From contig CANAAV010000011.1 in NCBI GenBank assembly GCA_947346365.1, forward strand, positions 16,340 through 80,339: DNA of 64,000 nt. The letters run 5' to 3'. This DNA is from an uncultured Flavonifractor sp. (GTDB lineage: Bacteria; Bacillota; Clostridia; Oscillospirales; Oscillospiraceae). The notes below the pieces were generated by a model. That model saw only the letters and a program-made list of their open reading frames with translations, had not been told where the DNA came from and did no database searches. Positions within the stretch are counted from its first letter, which is position 1; each line of letters opens with the position of its first letter. Shown here one piece after another: positions 34,657 through 42,878 of this stretch. A program made the position numbers and the translations under genes.

Positions 34657-35595
34657 ATGGATTATCGAAAACAGATCCATCCCGAATTCGTACAAATCGC
34701 AAAAAATTTCCCCTACAACAGGGGGATTATCGCCTGTGCCAATCTCTTTCAAGCTCTCTGCTTCCGTCTCACCCCGGTCCCCGGAGACGTGACGCACACC
34801 GCCGTTACGGTTGCAGGATATCAGGGCCTGTCCGTCAGAGCAGACGTATTTGAACCGGCGGGCGCGGCAGGCGCTCTGCCCGGCCTGCTCTATGTCCACG
34901 GGGGCGCATTCAGCTACAAGGCCGCCGCCTACCACAAAAAACTTGCGTGCACATATGCCGCGCGGGCAAGCTGCAGGGTCTATTTTCCGGATTATCATCT
35001 CACCCCCCGCCACCCCTATCCTGCCGCATATTACGATGTTTTGTCGCTGTATCAATACATGCTTCGCCATGCTCCGCGGCTGGGAATCCAGGCGGAGCGA
35101 ATCGGGATGGCCGGGGACAGCGCCGGCGCGTCAATTGCCGCGCTGATCTGTAACAATTACGCCCGTGAAAATCTGAGACCGCCCTGCCTTCAAATGCTCG
35201 TATATCCCTTAACGGACATCTCCATGCGGACCGATTCCATGGAGAGATTTTCCGACACTCCTCTGTGGAACGCAAAAAACAACCGGCGCATGTGGCGGTA
35301 TTACTGCGGGAATCTGAGCGCAGAAGACGCGCGCGGCGCCTCGCCCATGCACAGCCGCCTGCCCCAAATTATCCCGGATGCCTACATTGAAACCGCCGAG
35401 TACGACTGCCTGCACGACGAAGGCGTGATCTACGCGCAGAAGCTGCGAGATGCCGGGGCAAACGTGCAGCTCAATGAGACAAAAGGGACGATTCACGGAT
35501 ACGACTGCGCCTTTCACAGTCAAATAGCCGCATGCGCCATCGAAACGCGCATCTCCTTTTTGAAGAAGGGGTTCCGCGGCGGCGCGCCGCTCTAA
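34657..35595 (+). CDS. Alpha/beta hydrolase (HSL-type esterase)
   Basis: 312 residues. Oxyanion motif YVHGGAF near residue 90, nucleophile elbow GDSAGAS near residue 150, catalytic Asp in AEYDCLHDEG and His in TIHGYD near residue 283. This set marks the hormone-sensitive-lipase (alpha/beta hydrolase fold-3) family, which cleaves short-chain esters. No signal peptide, so it is cytoplasmic. AAGGG lies about 12 bases upstream of the ATG. A terminator follows, and the natural substrate is not known. Confidence 0.9.
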   Translation: MDYRKQIHPEFVQIAKNFPYNRGIIACANLFQALCFRLTPVPGDVTHTAVTVAGYQGLSVRADVFEPAGAAGALPGLLYVHGGAFSYKAAAYHKKLACTYAARASCRVYFPDYHLTPRHPYPAAYYDVLSLYQYMLRHAPRLGIQAERIGMAGDSAGASIAALICNNYARENLRPPCLQMLVYPLTDISMRTDSMERFSDTPLWNAKNNRRMWRYYCGNLSAEDARGASPMHSRLPQIIPDAYIETAEYDCLHDEGVIYAQKLRDAGANVQLNETKGTIHGYDCAFHSQIAACAIETRISFLKKGFRGGAPL

Positions 35596-35611
35596 CAAAA
35601 TGCGGCTTTAC

Positions 35612-35647
35612 CGGGGAACCGCCTTTCCAGGCGCTCCCCCGTTTTTT
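35612..35647 (+). terminator. Terminator of the esterase gene
   Basis: CGGGGaacCGCCT / AGGCGctCCCCCG stem around TTCC followed by TTTTTT on the plus strand. Confidence 0.7.
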
Positions 35648-35682
35648 GTGTGCCGGCCAGCAGCGCCGCGTTCCGGCGGCCC

Positions 35683-36204
35683 TCAATAGAATACCATCCG
35701 CACCGCCCAGGCCGCCGCCGCAAAGCCCGTCAAATCCGCGCACAGGGCCGCCGGAATAGCGTAGCGGGTTTTTACAATCCCCGCCGCGCCAAAATAGACG
35801 GCAATGGTGTAAAACGTGGTCTCTGTAGAGCCCAGCATCACCGCCGCGGTCCGCCCAATCTGAGAGTCCGGACCGTAAACGGAGATGAGCTCCGCCCCCA
35901 CGCCTAAGGCGGCGCTGCCGCTGATGGGACGCACCAGCATCAGCGGCGCCGTCTCCGGCGGAATCCCCAAGACGCTGAGCGCCGGGGCCAGCAGCCGGGC
36001 CGCCAGCTCCAAAATCCCAGACGCCCGCAGCATGTACACCGCCGACAGCAGTCCTACCAGCGGCGGGACAATCTTCACCAACACCCCCAGTCCCTCTCCG
36101 GCCCCCTGTACCAGAGCCTCATAGACGTCCACCCGCCGAAAGATGCCATACAGGGCCACTGCGGCAATGAGCGCAGGGACCAGCATCGTAAAAAATAAAT
36201 CCAT
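35683..36204 (-). CDS. spmB: Spore maturation protein B (nucleoside-recognition domain)
   Basis: 173 residues from 36204 (MDLFFTMLVPAL), chosen because GGAGGCGATGAG directly precedes it and it lies 1 base beyond the spmA stop. It has about 5 membrane helices, with VKIVPPLVGLLSAVYMLRASG and GSTETTFYTIAVYFGAAG, patterns of the Gate/nucleoside-recognition fold. With SpmA it is needed for core dehydration of maturing spores in Bacillus and Clostridium. Its presence argues that the organism forms endospores. Confidence 0.9.
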   Translation of the reverse strand: MDLFFTMLVPALIAAVALYGIFRRVDVYEALVQGAGEGLGVLVKIVPPLVGLLSAVYMLRASGILELAARLLAPALSVLGIPPETAPLMLVRPISGSAALGVGAELISVYGPDSQIGRTAAVMLGSTETTFYTIAVYFGAAGIVKTRYAIPAALCADLTGFAAAAWAVRMVFY

Positions 36205-36205
36205 C

Positions 36206-36784
36206 TCATCGCCTCCAGACCCGGGCAAAGCATTTTGCCGCTAAAATCCCAGCGCTCACCGACACAGCGGAAGCCAGCCACACAGCAGGCAGAATATCAA
36301 AAGGCGCGGCGCTTCCAGCGGCAAGCCGCATCCCCGCCACCGTCGTTGGAAACAGCTGAATAGAGGCCGTATTGCACACCACCAGCATGCACAGGGCGTT
36401 GGAGGCCACCCCAGGCGTTTTCCGGCTCATCTGCCGGGCGGCCTGAATTCCCAGTGGAGTGGCGGCGTTGCCCAGGCCCAACAGATTGGCGGAGACATTG
36501 GCGGAGATGCAATCCATAACCGCCTTATCCTGTTTAAATTCCGGATAGAGCCGCTTAAGCACCGGCCGGAGCAGCCGGGACAGCCCATCGGAAAGCCCAG
36601 ACCGGCGCATAATCTCCATGACTCCCATCCACAGGCAGAGCACTCCCGCCATAGACAGGCACAGCTCCACCGCCGCCCCCGCCCCCTCCATTGCCGCCGC
36701 CGCCACCGCCGGACCATTCCCGGCAGCCAGGCCGTACAGAAGCGCCACCGTTACCATTCCCGTCCAAATAGTTGCCATTGCCAT
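36206..36784 (-). CDS. spmA: Spore maturation protein A
   Basis: 192 residues from 36784, preceded by AAAGGGGG. Typical SpmA features: MEGAGAAVELCLSMAGVLCLW (in part), FKQDKAVMDCISANVSANLLGLGNAATPLG (in part) and CNTASIQLFPTT. Multi-pass membrane protein that acts together with SpmB in spore core dehydration. The region in front of it, shared with the divergent abrB gene, holds a 23-bp palindrome overlapping a TATAAT on the minus strand, so a regulator of sporulation-phase genes may act there. Confidence 0.92.
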   Translation of the reverse strand: MAMATIWTGMVTVALLYGLAAGNGPAVAAAAMEGAGAAVELCLSMAGVLCLWMGVMEIMRRSGLSDGLSRLLRPVLKRLYPEFKQDKAVMDCISANVSANLLGLGNAATPLGIQAARQMSRKTPGVASNALCMLVVCNTASIQLFPTTVAGMRLAAGSAAPFDILPAVWLASAVSVSAGILAAKCFARVWRR

Positions 36785-36856
36785 GGTATTTACCCCCTTT
36801 CTGTCCATTTATACGGCCTGTCCAGACCAAATATGCGTCATTTTCTCTTTCTCTTT

Positions 36857-36879
36857 TAATTGTAATTTTATTACAATTA
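36857..36879. promoter_or_regulatory. Palindrome between spmA and abrB
   Basis: TAATTGTAA and TTACAATTA around TTTTA. On the minus strand TATAAT overlaps one arm, so it could be an operator at the spmA promoter. The flanking region is AT-rich, so chance symmetry is possible. Confidence 0.45.
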
Positions 36880-36935
36880 TATCCTTTTTTAGATAGTTTT
36901 GTAGAAAAAATTACAAAATAATTTCCAAAATTTAA

Positions 36936-36963
36936 TTGACAATGAAATACAGTATGTTATAAT
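36936..36963 (+). promoter_or_regulatory. Sigma-A promoter of abrB
   Basis: TTGACA (36936-36941), 16-base spacer, TATAAT (36958-36963). AAGGAAG lies just in front of the abrB start about 60 bases further on. Confidence 0.85.
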
Positions 36964-37025
36964 AATGTCAGTTCCGTATGGACTAGGGGAAAATTTGTCA
37001 ACCGACAAAGAAAGGAAGTAGTGCT

Positions 37026-37268
37026 ATGAAATCAACCGGCATCGTACGAAAAGTAGACGAACTTGGGCGAATCGTCTTACCCATTGAACTGCGGCGTACG
37101 CTGGATATCGCCGAAAAGGATTCGTTGGAAATCTACGTAGACGGCCCTTCTATTGTCCTGAAAAAGTATCAGCCCGCCTGCATTTTCTGCGATGATGCCA
37201 GAGACGTGGTCAATTTCAAGGGAAAAAACGTCTGTCCCACCTGCATCAAGGAACTGCAGTCCAAGTAA
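37026..37268 (+). CDS. abrB: AbrB/SpoVT-type transition-state regulator
   Basis: 80 residues. The N-terminal swapped-hairpin DNA-binding domain starts MKSTGIVRKVDELGRIVLPI, as in AbrB, followed by LEIYVDGPSIVLKKY. The C-terminal part is not the usual AbrB tetramerisation half: it carries two Cys pairs (CIFC and CPTC), a small zinc-ribbon-like tail seen in clostridial AbrB proteins. It is a DNA-binding repressor of post-exponential genes and lies beside spmAB. It has its own promoter and terminator. Confidence 0.92.
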   Translation: MKSTGIVRKVDELGRIVLPIELRRTLDIAEKDSLEIYVDGPSIVLKKYQPACIFCDDARDVVNFKGKNVCPTCIKELQSK

Positions 37269-37279
37269 TCCTTTGCACA

Positions 37280-37325
37280 AAAACACCGCCGCCCAAGAAA
37301 ATTTTTTGGGCGGCGGTGTTTTCCC
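37280..37325 (+). terminator. Terminator of abrB
   Basis: AAACACCGCCGCCCAA and TTGGGCGGCGGTGTTTT form a 16-bp stem, followed by T-rich sequence. A matching A-run on the other side lets it work in both directions. Confidence 0.92.
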
Positions 37326-37420
37326 TTTTTTTGAGAGAACTGGTAAGTTTAAGAAAATTTTATACGATTAGTAATATTTTGTCTGTAAAAGAATTCCAAA
37401 AAAGGAACTGATATTTTAGC

Positions 37421-38260
37421 CTATTCCCGTCCCCTGCTAAGCGCCAGATCATACAGCTCATTTTTCGGCAAGCCGGTCTGCGCGGCTGCCTGCCGTACCG
37501 CGTCCCGCAGGGAGCTGCCACCGGCGCGCAGGGCCAGCACCTGTTTCATCCCCTCCTCTAGGGACGCTCCCTCCGCCTCCACCGGGGCCGCCCCCTCCAG
37601 CACCAGAACAAACTCCCCTTTCGGCGGGTTTTGCGCGTACCATTCCGCCGCCTCTCCCAGAGTTGTGCGGCGGACCTCCTCGTGGAGCTTGGTCAGCTCC
37701 CGGCACAGGGCCACCCGCCGCTGCGCGCCAAAGGCGTCCCGCAAATCCGCCAAAGTGGCTGTCAGCTTGTGGGGCGCCTCGTAAAAGATCATCGTACGGT
37801 CCTCCCTCCGGAGGGATTCCAAATGGGCTCGGCGGTTTTTTTTATTCATCGCCAAAAAACCCTCGAAGGTAAACCGGCCCGTGGGCAGGCCGGAGACTGC
37901 CAAGGCGCTCACCAGTGCGCAGGGTCCCGGTATGGCGATTACCGCCACCCCCGACTGGGCGCACAGAGCTACCAGCTCCTCGCCGGGATCAGACACCGCC
38001 GGGGTACCCGCATCGGTGACCAGGGCGCAGTTCTCCCCCGCCAGCAGACGGTTGAGCACAGCCTGCCCGCCGGTCTGTGTGTTGTGGCGGTGATATGTCA
38101 CCATAGGCTTTTTCACCCCTAGATGGTTGAGCAGCTTGAGGGTTACCCGGGTATCCTCGGCGGCTATAAAATCCACTTCCGCCAGAGTTTCGGCGCAGCG
38201 CGGCGAGATATCCCTCAAATTTCCAATCGGCGTAGGGACCAGATACAATTTTCCAGTCAT
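37421..38260 (-). CDS. rsmI: 16S rRNA (cytidine-1402-2'-O)-methyltransferase RsmI
   Basis: 279 residues from 38260 (MTGKLYLVPTPIGNLRDIS). Tetrapyrrole-methylase fold with the SAM site ALVTDAGTPAVSDPG and the RsmI patterns AAEDTRVTLKLL, GLPTGRFTFEGFLA and FYEAPHKL. It methylates the ribose of C1402 in the decoding centre. It ends an operon of at least five genes on this strand, 82 bases behind the tRNA methyltransferase gene, a common pairing in Bacillota (yabB - yazA - rsmI). Confidence 0.95.
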   Translation of the reverse strand: MTGKLYLVPTPIGNLRDISPRCAETLAEVDFIAAEDTRVTLKLLNHLGVKKPMVTYHRHNTQTGGQAVLNRLLAGENCALVTDAGTPAVSDPGEELVALCAQSGVAVIAIPGPCALVSALAVSGLPTGRFTFEGFLAMNKKNRRAHLESLRREDRTMIFYEAPHKLTATLADLRDAFGAQRRVALCRELTKLHEEVRRTTLGEAAEWYAQNPPKGEFVLVLEGAAPVEAEGASLEEGMKQVLALRAGGSSLRDAVRQAAAQTGLPKNELYDLALSRGRE

Positions 38261-38342
38261 AACGGCTCTCCTTTCCCCAGCCTGCGGAGCTGCTGCGCAG
38301 TACAGCCACGGCCTCTCCCCTCTGTGTGCACATGGCGCGGCG

Positions 38343-38987
38343 CTACCGCGTTTCATATTGGACCGGCAGAACCTCCAGTCCTGCCCTCCCCTGGCGGACA
38401 GCCTCCAGCAAGACGGCGGAGGGGGGCTTTGCAGGGCTGTGCTGAAGCATCTGCATCCGCTTGGGCTCCAGCCCACAGCCGGTTAAGTCCGCCAGCAGGG
38501 CGCACAGGCGTTCCGGCCGGTGGACCAGCGCAAAGCGCCCTCCGTTTTTCAGCAGGTAGGCCGCGGCGGCGCACACCTGCGCAAAGGTGCAGCGCTCCTC
38601 CATCCGGGCCGGCCCGCCGGAGCTGCCGGAGCCTTGGGTAAAATAGGGGGGATTGGACACCACCAGGTCAAAGCCGCCGGCGGGGAGAAACTCCCGCACC
38701 CGCCGCAGGTCGGCGGCGTAAATCTCCCCCGCCAGGCCGTTTTCCGCCAAATTCCGGCGGGCCAGGGCGGCGTCCGCCTCATCTATCTCCACTCCAGTGA
38801 CCGTCAATCCACTCTCCCGGCCCAGCAGCAGCAGGGGCAGCGCACCCCCGCCGCAGCCCAGATCACACACCCGCCATCCCCTTCTCAGCGTGGCGAAAGC
38901 CCCCAGCAGCAGGGTGTCCCGCCCCAGGGGGAAGCAGTGGTCTGACTGGCGCAGCAGGTACGGCCCCAGCTGCTCCGGAGCTCTCAC
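38343..38987 (-). CDS. tRNA1(Val) (adenine-37-N6)-methyltransferase, YabB/TrmN6 type
   Basis: 214 residues from a GTG at 38987, chosen because GGAGGGGATGCG precedes it and it overlaps the NUDIX stop by 4 bases (GTGA). Class I SAM-binding motif VCDLGCGGGALPLLL, then VEIDEADAALARRNL and the catalytic SNPPYF of N6-adenine methyltransferases. C-terminal RMQMLQHSPAKPPSAVLLEAV is characteristic of YabB. It modifies A37 next to the anticodon. Operon partner of rsmI. Confidence 0.9.
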   Translation of the reverse strand: MRAPEQLGPYLLRQSDHCFPLGRDTLLLGAFATLRRGWRVCDLGCGGGALPLLLLGRESGLTVTGVEIDEADAALARRNLAENGLAGEIYAADLRRVREFLPAGGFDLVVSNPPYFTQGSGSSGGPARMEERCTFAQVCAAAAYLLKNGGRFALVHRPERLCALLADLTGCGLEPKRMQMLQHSPAKPPSAVLLEAVRQGRAGLEVLPVQYETR

Positions 38988-39595
38988 CGCATCCCCTCCA
39001 TCAAATTGCGGACCGTGCGGGCCGTCATGCCCCAGATCGCCCGCCCTTCCCACTGGTAAAGCGGCACCTCTACCCTGCCCCGCCGCCAGGGGTAACCCTG
39101 TGGGAAGCCAATGCGGTCATAGGGGAAATCCTCTCCCACGTCGGGGACCATGTCATACCCGTATACCTGCGGCGGATGCTCCAGAAAAAAAGCTGCCGGG
39201 ACACAGAAGGTCTCTTTCACCTCGCCGGGATTGGGGCGCAGGGCCGCCGCGGCCTCTGGGGCCACCCGGCCCAATACCGGGTAGAATACGAATTCTCCCC
39301 GCCCGCACTGGAAGTCCAGAGGCGCGATCAGCTCCACCTGCTCCGGCGGGATGCCCAATTCCTCCCAGCTCTCCCGCAGGGCGCATTGTCCGGGCGTCTC
39401 TCCCGGCTCCATCCGTCCGCCGGGAAAGCACACCTCTCCCGGCTGGCGGGCCAGGGTGTCCGCCCGCACCTCAAAGAGCAGGGCGGGGCCCTCCCCGCCC
39501 TCCACCAGGGGAACCAGCACCGCATACTCCCGCTGCATCCCTAAAGGTTTGGGCGTGTGGCCCTGCCAGCGGGCCCGAAAGTCTGAAACGGTCAA
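38984..39595 (-). CDS. NUDIX hydrolase, CoA pyrophosphatase type
   Basis: 203 residues. The NUDIX box GGRMEPGETPGQCALRESWEELGI (quoted as its ends GGRMEPGE and RESWEELG) is complete, and the preceding LFEVRADTLARQPGEVCFPG carries the extra motif of the CoA-cleaving NudL/YeaB group. It probably splits coenzyme A or acyl-CoA to phosphopantetheine derivatives. It lies 14 bases behind the CAT-family gene and overlaps the methyltransferase gene. Confidence 0.88.
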   Translation of the reverse strand: MTVSDFRARWQGHTPKPLGMQREYAVLVPLVEGGEGPALLFEVRADTLARQPGEVCFPGGRMEPGETPGQCALRESWEELGIPPEQVELIAPLDFQCGRGEFVFYPVLGRVAPEAAAALRPNPGEVKETFCVPAAFFLEHPPQVYGYDMVPDVGEDFPYDRIGFPQGYPWRRGRVEVPLYQWEGRAIWGMTARTVRNLMEGMR

Positions 39596-39609
39596 AGCAC
39601 CCCTCCTCC

Positions 39610-40233
39610 CTACAGCGTTTCAAAAAAATGGTTCAGCGCCTCATAGAACCGCCCTACGTGGACCCCGTCCACCAGGCGGTGGTTGAGCTCCAGACTTAAG
39701 CTAAGCACGGTACGTCCCTCCCGTTCCTCCCAGCGACCCCAGGAGACCCTCGGAATGCTGTCCGAGGGGTCCACATTCCGCTCATTCGTCAGCGCCGTAA
39801 TCGGAAACCAGGGCAGGCAGGTAAAATATACCTCCTGGTCCGCTTCCCAGGGACCTGAAGTGAGAAACTCCGTCTGCTCCGACGACTGCTTCTTGGCCCG
39901 GCGGCAGAAGTCCGCCAAATCCCCTCCGGCCTCCAGCGTGACGATGTGAAACAAGTCGCTGCCAGGGCGCAGGTCGGTAAAGCTGGGCACCAGCCGGTCG
40001 TGGCGGACAATCACATCCCCCCTGTCCCGGTAGAGAAAGGCGTCCACCTGCTCCATGGCCCGGATCACCCCATAGACCATGGCGGGATAAAAGCTCAGCC
40101 CCCGCTCCCTGCACGCCCGGCGCAGCGCGGTTACGTCCACCGGAAAGGTCAGGGAATAAAAGGGATGGGACATACTCGCGAAAAATTCATAGTGGGCCCT
40201 CCGGGGCCAGGTCTCCCGGTCGATCACGGTCAC
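39610..40233 (-). CDS. Chloramphenicol acetyltransferase (CatA) family protein
   Basis: 207 residues, near the type A CAT length (about 215). The catalytic His sits in LNHRLVDGVHVGRF, the H-x3-D-G motif, and SVSWGRWEER-like region (PRVSWGRWEERE) matches the substrate side. FPVDVTALRRACRERG and PAMVYGVIRAM are typical of the N-terminal part. It could acetylate chloramphenicol. Its setting in a housekeeping operon, not beside mobile genes, makes a native acyl-acceptor just as likely. No sign of recent transfer is visible. Confidence 0.85.
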   Translation of the reverse strand: MTVIDRETWPRRAHYEFFASMSHPFYSLTFPVDVTALRRACRERGLSFYPAMVYGVIRAMEQVDAFLYRDRGDVIVRHDRLVPSFTDLRPGSDLFHIVTLEAGGDLADFCRRAKKQSSEQTEFLTSGPWEADQEVYFTCLPWFPITALTNERNVDPSDSIPRVSWGRWEEREGRTVLSLSLELNHRLVDGVHVGRFYEALNHFFETL

Positions 40234-40264
40234 GGCAAATCCCCCTTCTTTCGCAGCGCTTTCG

Positions 40265-41497
40265 CTATAAAATAATCAGCCCGTACTTCCGGTTCATCTC
40301 CGCTAAAAAGGCCGGGTCCATGGACTCGGTGCCATCCCAAAAGGCCCGTCCCTGGTAAACCCTCAGCGCCCGCTCCAGCAGCTCGGGCACATCGGAACAC
40401 AGGCACAGCGCGTCCTGCACCGCATACTGGTTTTCCGCCAGCATATCCAGGTCGTCCTCCTCCAGTATGGCGATCTTCAGCGCGCCCTGCGGGGCTTCTT
40501 CCGCGCGCAAAATGTCCTCCAGCAGATCGGGGGTGCACTCGATGGTCTCCCCCACGTCCACATCGGGCGTGATAAAGCGGGCCTCGGTGCCGCTGGCGCA
40601 GGGAATAACGTCCGGGTCCTGCTCCGGCGGCACATAGGCGGCAACATCTACCTGCTTCAGGGCCTTTCCCAGCGCGGCGATATGCTCCGGCCCTGTGCCG
40701 CAGCATCCCCCGAATATCTTCACGCCCGCCTGGGCCAGCGCCGGAACATACCCCGCCAGCTCCGCGGGCGTGCAGGCATACTCCCCATCCGGCCCAGGCA
40801 GCCCGGCATTGGGCTTGGCAATCAGGGGAACGCAGGCATAGGGGGCCAGCCGTTTGATCTGCTCCAGAAGTCCCGCAGGGCCGTTACAGCAGTTGAGTCC
40901 GAAGGCGGAAACCCCCATGCCCTGCATTACAATCAGGGCCGCCAGCACATCCACTCCCGCGGGGGTGCGTCCCTCCTCATCGCAGGTAAAGCTCACCCAC
41001 ACAGGCCGGTCTGAGCAGCGCTTACAGCCCATCACGGCCGCCCGGGCCTGCGCCATGGTCACGCAGGTCTCAATGAAAAACAAGTCCACCCCGGCCGCTG
41101 CCAGCGCCCCCGCCTGCTGGGCATAGAGCTGTGTCAGCGCGTCAAACTCCCGCTCTCCCAGCCAAGCCTGCGGCCGGGCCGCGGGGGCCAGGTCTCCAGC
41201 TACCAGGGCGCGCCCCCGGACCGCCCGCCGCGACAGCTCCACCAACCGGCGGTTGCACTCTTCCACCCGCTCCTCCAGGCCGCAGCGGACCAGACCGGCC
41301 CGATTGGCCCCGAAGGTGGGGGCCAGCACAACCTGGCTGCCGGCGGAGACATACTGCTCCTGAAGCTCCAGCAGCGCCTCCGGGTGCTCCAGAATCCAGG
41401 CCTCGCCGCACGCGTCCCGGGGCATCCCGCGCCGATAGAGCTGCGTGCCCGTCGCGCCGTCCATCAGCAGAGGCAGGTGTAAGGGAATGGTATCCAT
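40265..41497 (-). CDS. Homocysteine S-methyltransferase-domain protein
   Basis: 410 residues from 41497 (MDTIPLHLPLL) with AAGGAAC upstream. Residues 1-290 form the Zn-dependent homocysteine-binding barrel of MetH/BHMT: LLMDGATGTQL, the first Zn Cys in LNCCNG and the Cys pair in GGCCGTGPEHI. The remaining 120 residues resemble no cobalamin or SAM domain of MetH; their role is unknown. It may transfer methyl groups to homocysteine made by the S-adenosylhomocysteinase encoded near 48.4 kb. First gene of a five-gene minus-strand operon. Confidence 0.85.
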   Translation of the reverse strand: MDTIPLHLPLLMDGATGTQLYRRGMPRDACGEAWILEHPEALLELQEQYVSAGSQVVLAPTFGANRAGLVRCGLEERVEECNRRLVELSRRAVRGRALVAGDLAPAARPQAWLGEREFDALTQLYAQQAGALAAAGVDLFFIETCVTMAQARAAVMGCKRCSDRPVWVSFTCDEEGRTPAGVDVLAALIVMQGMGVSAFGLNCCNGPAGLLEQIKRLAPYACVPLIAKPNAGLPGPDGEYACTPAELAGYVPALAQAGVKIFGGCCGTGPEHIAALGKALKQVDVAAYVPPEQDPDVIPCASGTEARFITPDVDVGETIECTPDLLEDILRAEEAPQGALKIAILEEDDLDMLAENQYAVQDALCLCSDVPELLERALRVYQGRAFWDGTESMDPAFLAEMNRKYGLIIL

Positions 41498-41532
41498 TTT
41501 CAGCCGTTCCTTCCTCAAAAAATTCATATCAC

Positions 41533-41547
41533 TTGGTAGTATACCAA
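41533..41547. promoter_or_regulatory. 15-bp palindrome over the predicted -10 of the homocysteine methyltransferase gene
   Basis: TTGGTAGTATACCAA: 6-base arms around GTA. On the minus strand TATACT lies inside it. It sits 36 bases in front of the methyltransferase start and 117 in front of degV, so it may control either gene. Confidence 0.45.
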
Positions 41548-41663
41548 CTGGAACGGAAAAAAGCAAGGTCAAGGGGTCTGTACGTTTTAGAAGTTCTGTC
41601 TAAAGACTTTTTATGGGAAATCAGCTATACTATAGCTCAAACCAGAGAAAGAAGGAACAGCTT

Positions 41664-42533
41664 ATGAGCAAGATCGCGGTTGTCACCGACAGCAACAGCG
41701 GTATCACCCAGGCCCAGGGCCGTCAAATGGGCATTTGGGTGCTGCCCATGCCCTTTTATATCAACGACGAACTTTTTTTTGAAGACGTCACCCTCACGCA
41801 GGAGGAGTTTTACCGCCGCCTGGAAACCGGCGCCGACGTAAAAACCACGCAGCCCGCCCCCGGCGATGTGACCGCCCTGTGGGACCAGGTGCTGCAAGAC
41901 TACGACGCGTTGGTCTACCTGCCCATGTCCAGCGGACTGAGCAGCTCCTGCGACACCGCCATCATGCTGGCCCAGGAATACGACGGGCGGGTGGAGGTCG
42001 TCAACAATCAGCGCATCTCTGTGACCCTCCGGCGGTCCGTGGAGGACGCGCTAACCCTGGCCGACGCGGGTATGAGCGCCCAGGAAATCAGAGAATTTCT
42101 AGAGCGCGTCAAGTTCGACTCGGACATTTATATTACGGTGGACACCCTCAAATATCTGAAAAAGGGCGGCCGGCTTACCCCCGCCGCCGCAGCCATCGGC
42201 ACGGTGCTCAATTTAAAGCCCGTACTGCGCATCAAGGGCGAAAAGCTGGACGCTTTCGCCAAGACCCGCGGCTGGAAAGCCGCCAAGCAGACGATGATCC
42301 GCACCGTCCAGGAGGTTCTATCCCGGGATTTCCCAGACTGCCGCGGCCCGGAGGACATCCACATCGACGCGGCCTACACCGGCGATTGTGCGCAGGCCCA
42401 GGAGTGGCTTGCGGAGCTGGAGGCCGCCTTTCCCGGCTATCCGATACACATGGACCCCTTGTCTCTGAGCGTCTCCTGCCACATCGGGCCGGGCGCCAGA
42501 GCCGTGACCCTGAGCAAGGCAATCCAAATCTGA
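41664..42533 (+). CDS. DegV-family fatty-acid-binding protein
   Basis: 289 residues from 41664 (MSKIAVVTDSNSGI), with AAGGAAC upstream. Typical DegV features: N-terminal VTDSNSGI, then TTQPAPGD in the lipid-contact region, LPMSSGLSSSCDTA, the hinge YLKKGGRLTPAAAAIG and LNLKPVLRIKGE. These proteins bind a fatty acid and, in FakB form, present it to FakA kinase for phosphorylation. No fakA lies beside it. It has its own terminator at 42546. Confidence 0.92.
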   Translation: MSKIAVVTDSNSGITQAQGRQMGIWVLPMPFYINDELFFEDVTLTQEEFYRRLETGADVKTTQPAPGDVTALWDQVLQDYDALVYLPMSSGLSSSCDTAIMLAQEYDGRVEVVNNQRISVTLRRSVEDALTLADAGMSAQEIREFLERVKFDSDIYITVDTLKYLKKGGRLTPAAAAIGTVLNLKPVLRIKGEKLDAFAKTRGWKAAKQTMIRTVQEVLSRDFPDCRGPEDIHIDAAYTGDCAQAQEWLAELEAAFPGYPIHMDPLSLSVSCHIGPGARAVTLSKAIQI

Positions 42534-42545
42534 CGCATCATTCTT

Positions 42546-42573
42546 CCCCCAGGCCAATGCCTGGGGGATTTTT
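42546..42573 (+). terminator. Terminator of the degV gene
   Basis: CCCCCAGGC caat GCCTGGGGG followed by ATTTTT. Confidence 0.9.
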
Positions 42574-42604
42574 AACGCTTAGGCCCCATATCCAGCATAA
42601 AAAT

Positions 42605-42629
42605 ACCTCCGGGCTTTCAGCCCGGAGGT
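42605..42629. terminator. Hairpin on the left of repeat copy D
   Basis: ACCTCCGGGCTTTCAGCCCGGAGGT, a nearly perfect palindrome. Its inverse matches the hairpin at 42811-42839 except for two changes that keep the pairing. Confidence 0.75.
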
Positions 42630-42810
42630 ATGAGATTGCCGAGAAACTTCTCCCCAGGGAAGCCTCGCAGAGTTTTGCCGCCCGCAGGCGGCAAAATAAA
42701 ATCAGAATCCGTCATTTTCGGGGACATGCGCCTCGGAAATGACGCCTTCCGGCCTGCAAGTGTGCCCAAAGGGCGCGCGCGGCGGGGCGCATCTCTTTTT
42801 TGAAAAGTGA
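42630..42810 (+). repeat. Diverged copy (D) of the dispersed multi-hairpin repeat
   Basis: GCCTCGCAGAG, then TTTTGCCGCCcgcaGGCGGCAAAA (42673-42696), then GTCATTTTCGGGG / CCTCGGAAATGAC around ACATGCG (42711-42743). Module order and single-stranded parts (CCTCGCAGAG, GACATGyGC) match copy B, while the stem bases differ on both arms. The part towards 42810 has no clear match to the other modules. Confidence 0.6.
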
Positions 42811-42839
42811 ACACCCCCGGGCTGAAAGCCCGGGGGTGT
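42811..42839 (-). terminator. Terminator of the SLH-protein gene
   Basis: ACACCCCCGGGCTGAAAGCC and its pairing arm CCCGGGGGTGT. It lies 40 bases beyond the stop of the SLH gene. Confidence 0.85.
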
Positions 42840-42878
42840 TTTGCTAGGGATGAGAGAACTTGCTGTTCTGGAAACTGT

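Noticed and set aside
39610-40233. CAT-family gene as an acquired antibiotic-resistance cassette
   Set aside because: Active-site motif is present, but it sits in a tight housekeeping operon with matching base composition and no mobile genes around it, so a resistance role is not supported by the sequence alone.
41498-41663. SAM (S-box) riboswitch in front of the homocysteine methyltransferase gene
   Set aside because: The gap is too short and lacks the S-box core motifs; only the short palindrome and a weak promoter are visible.
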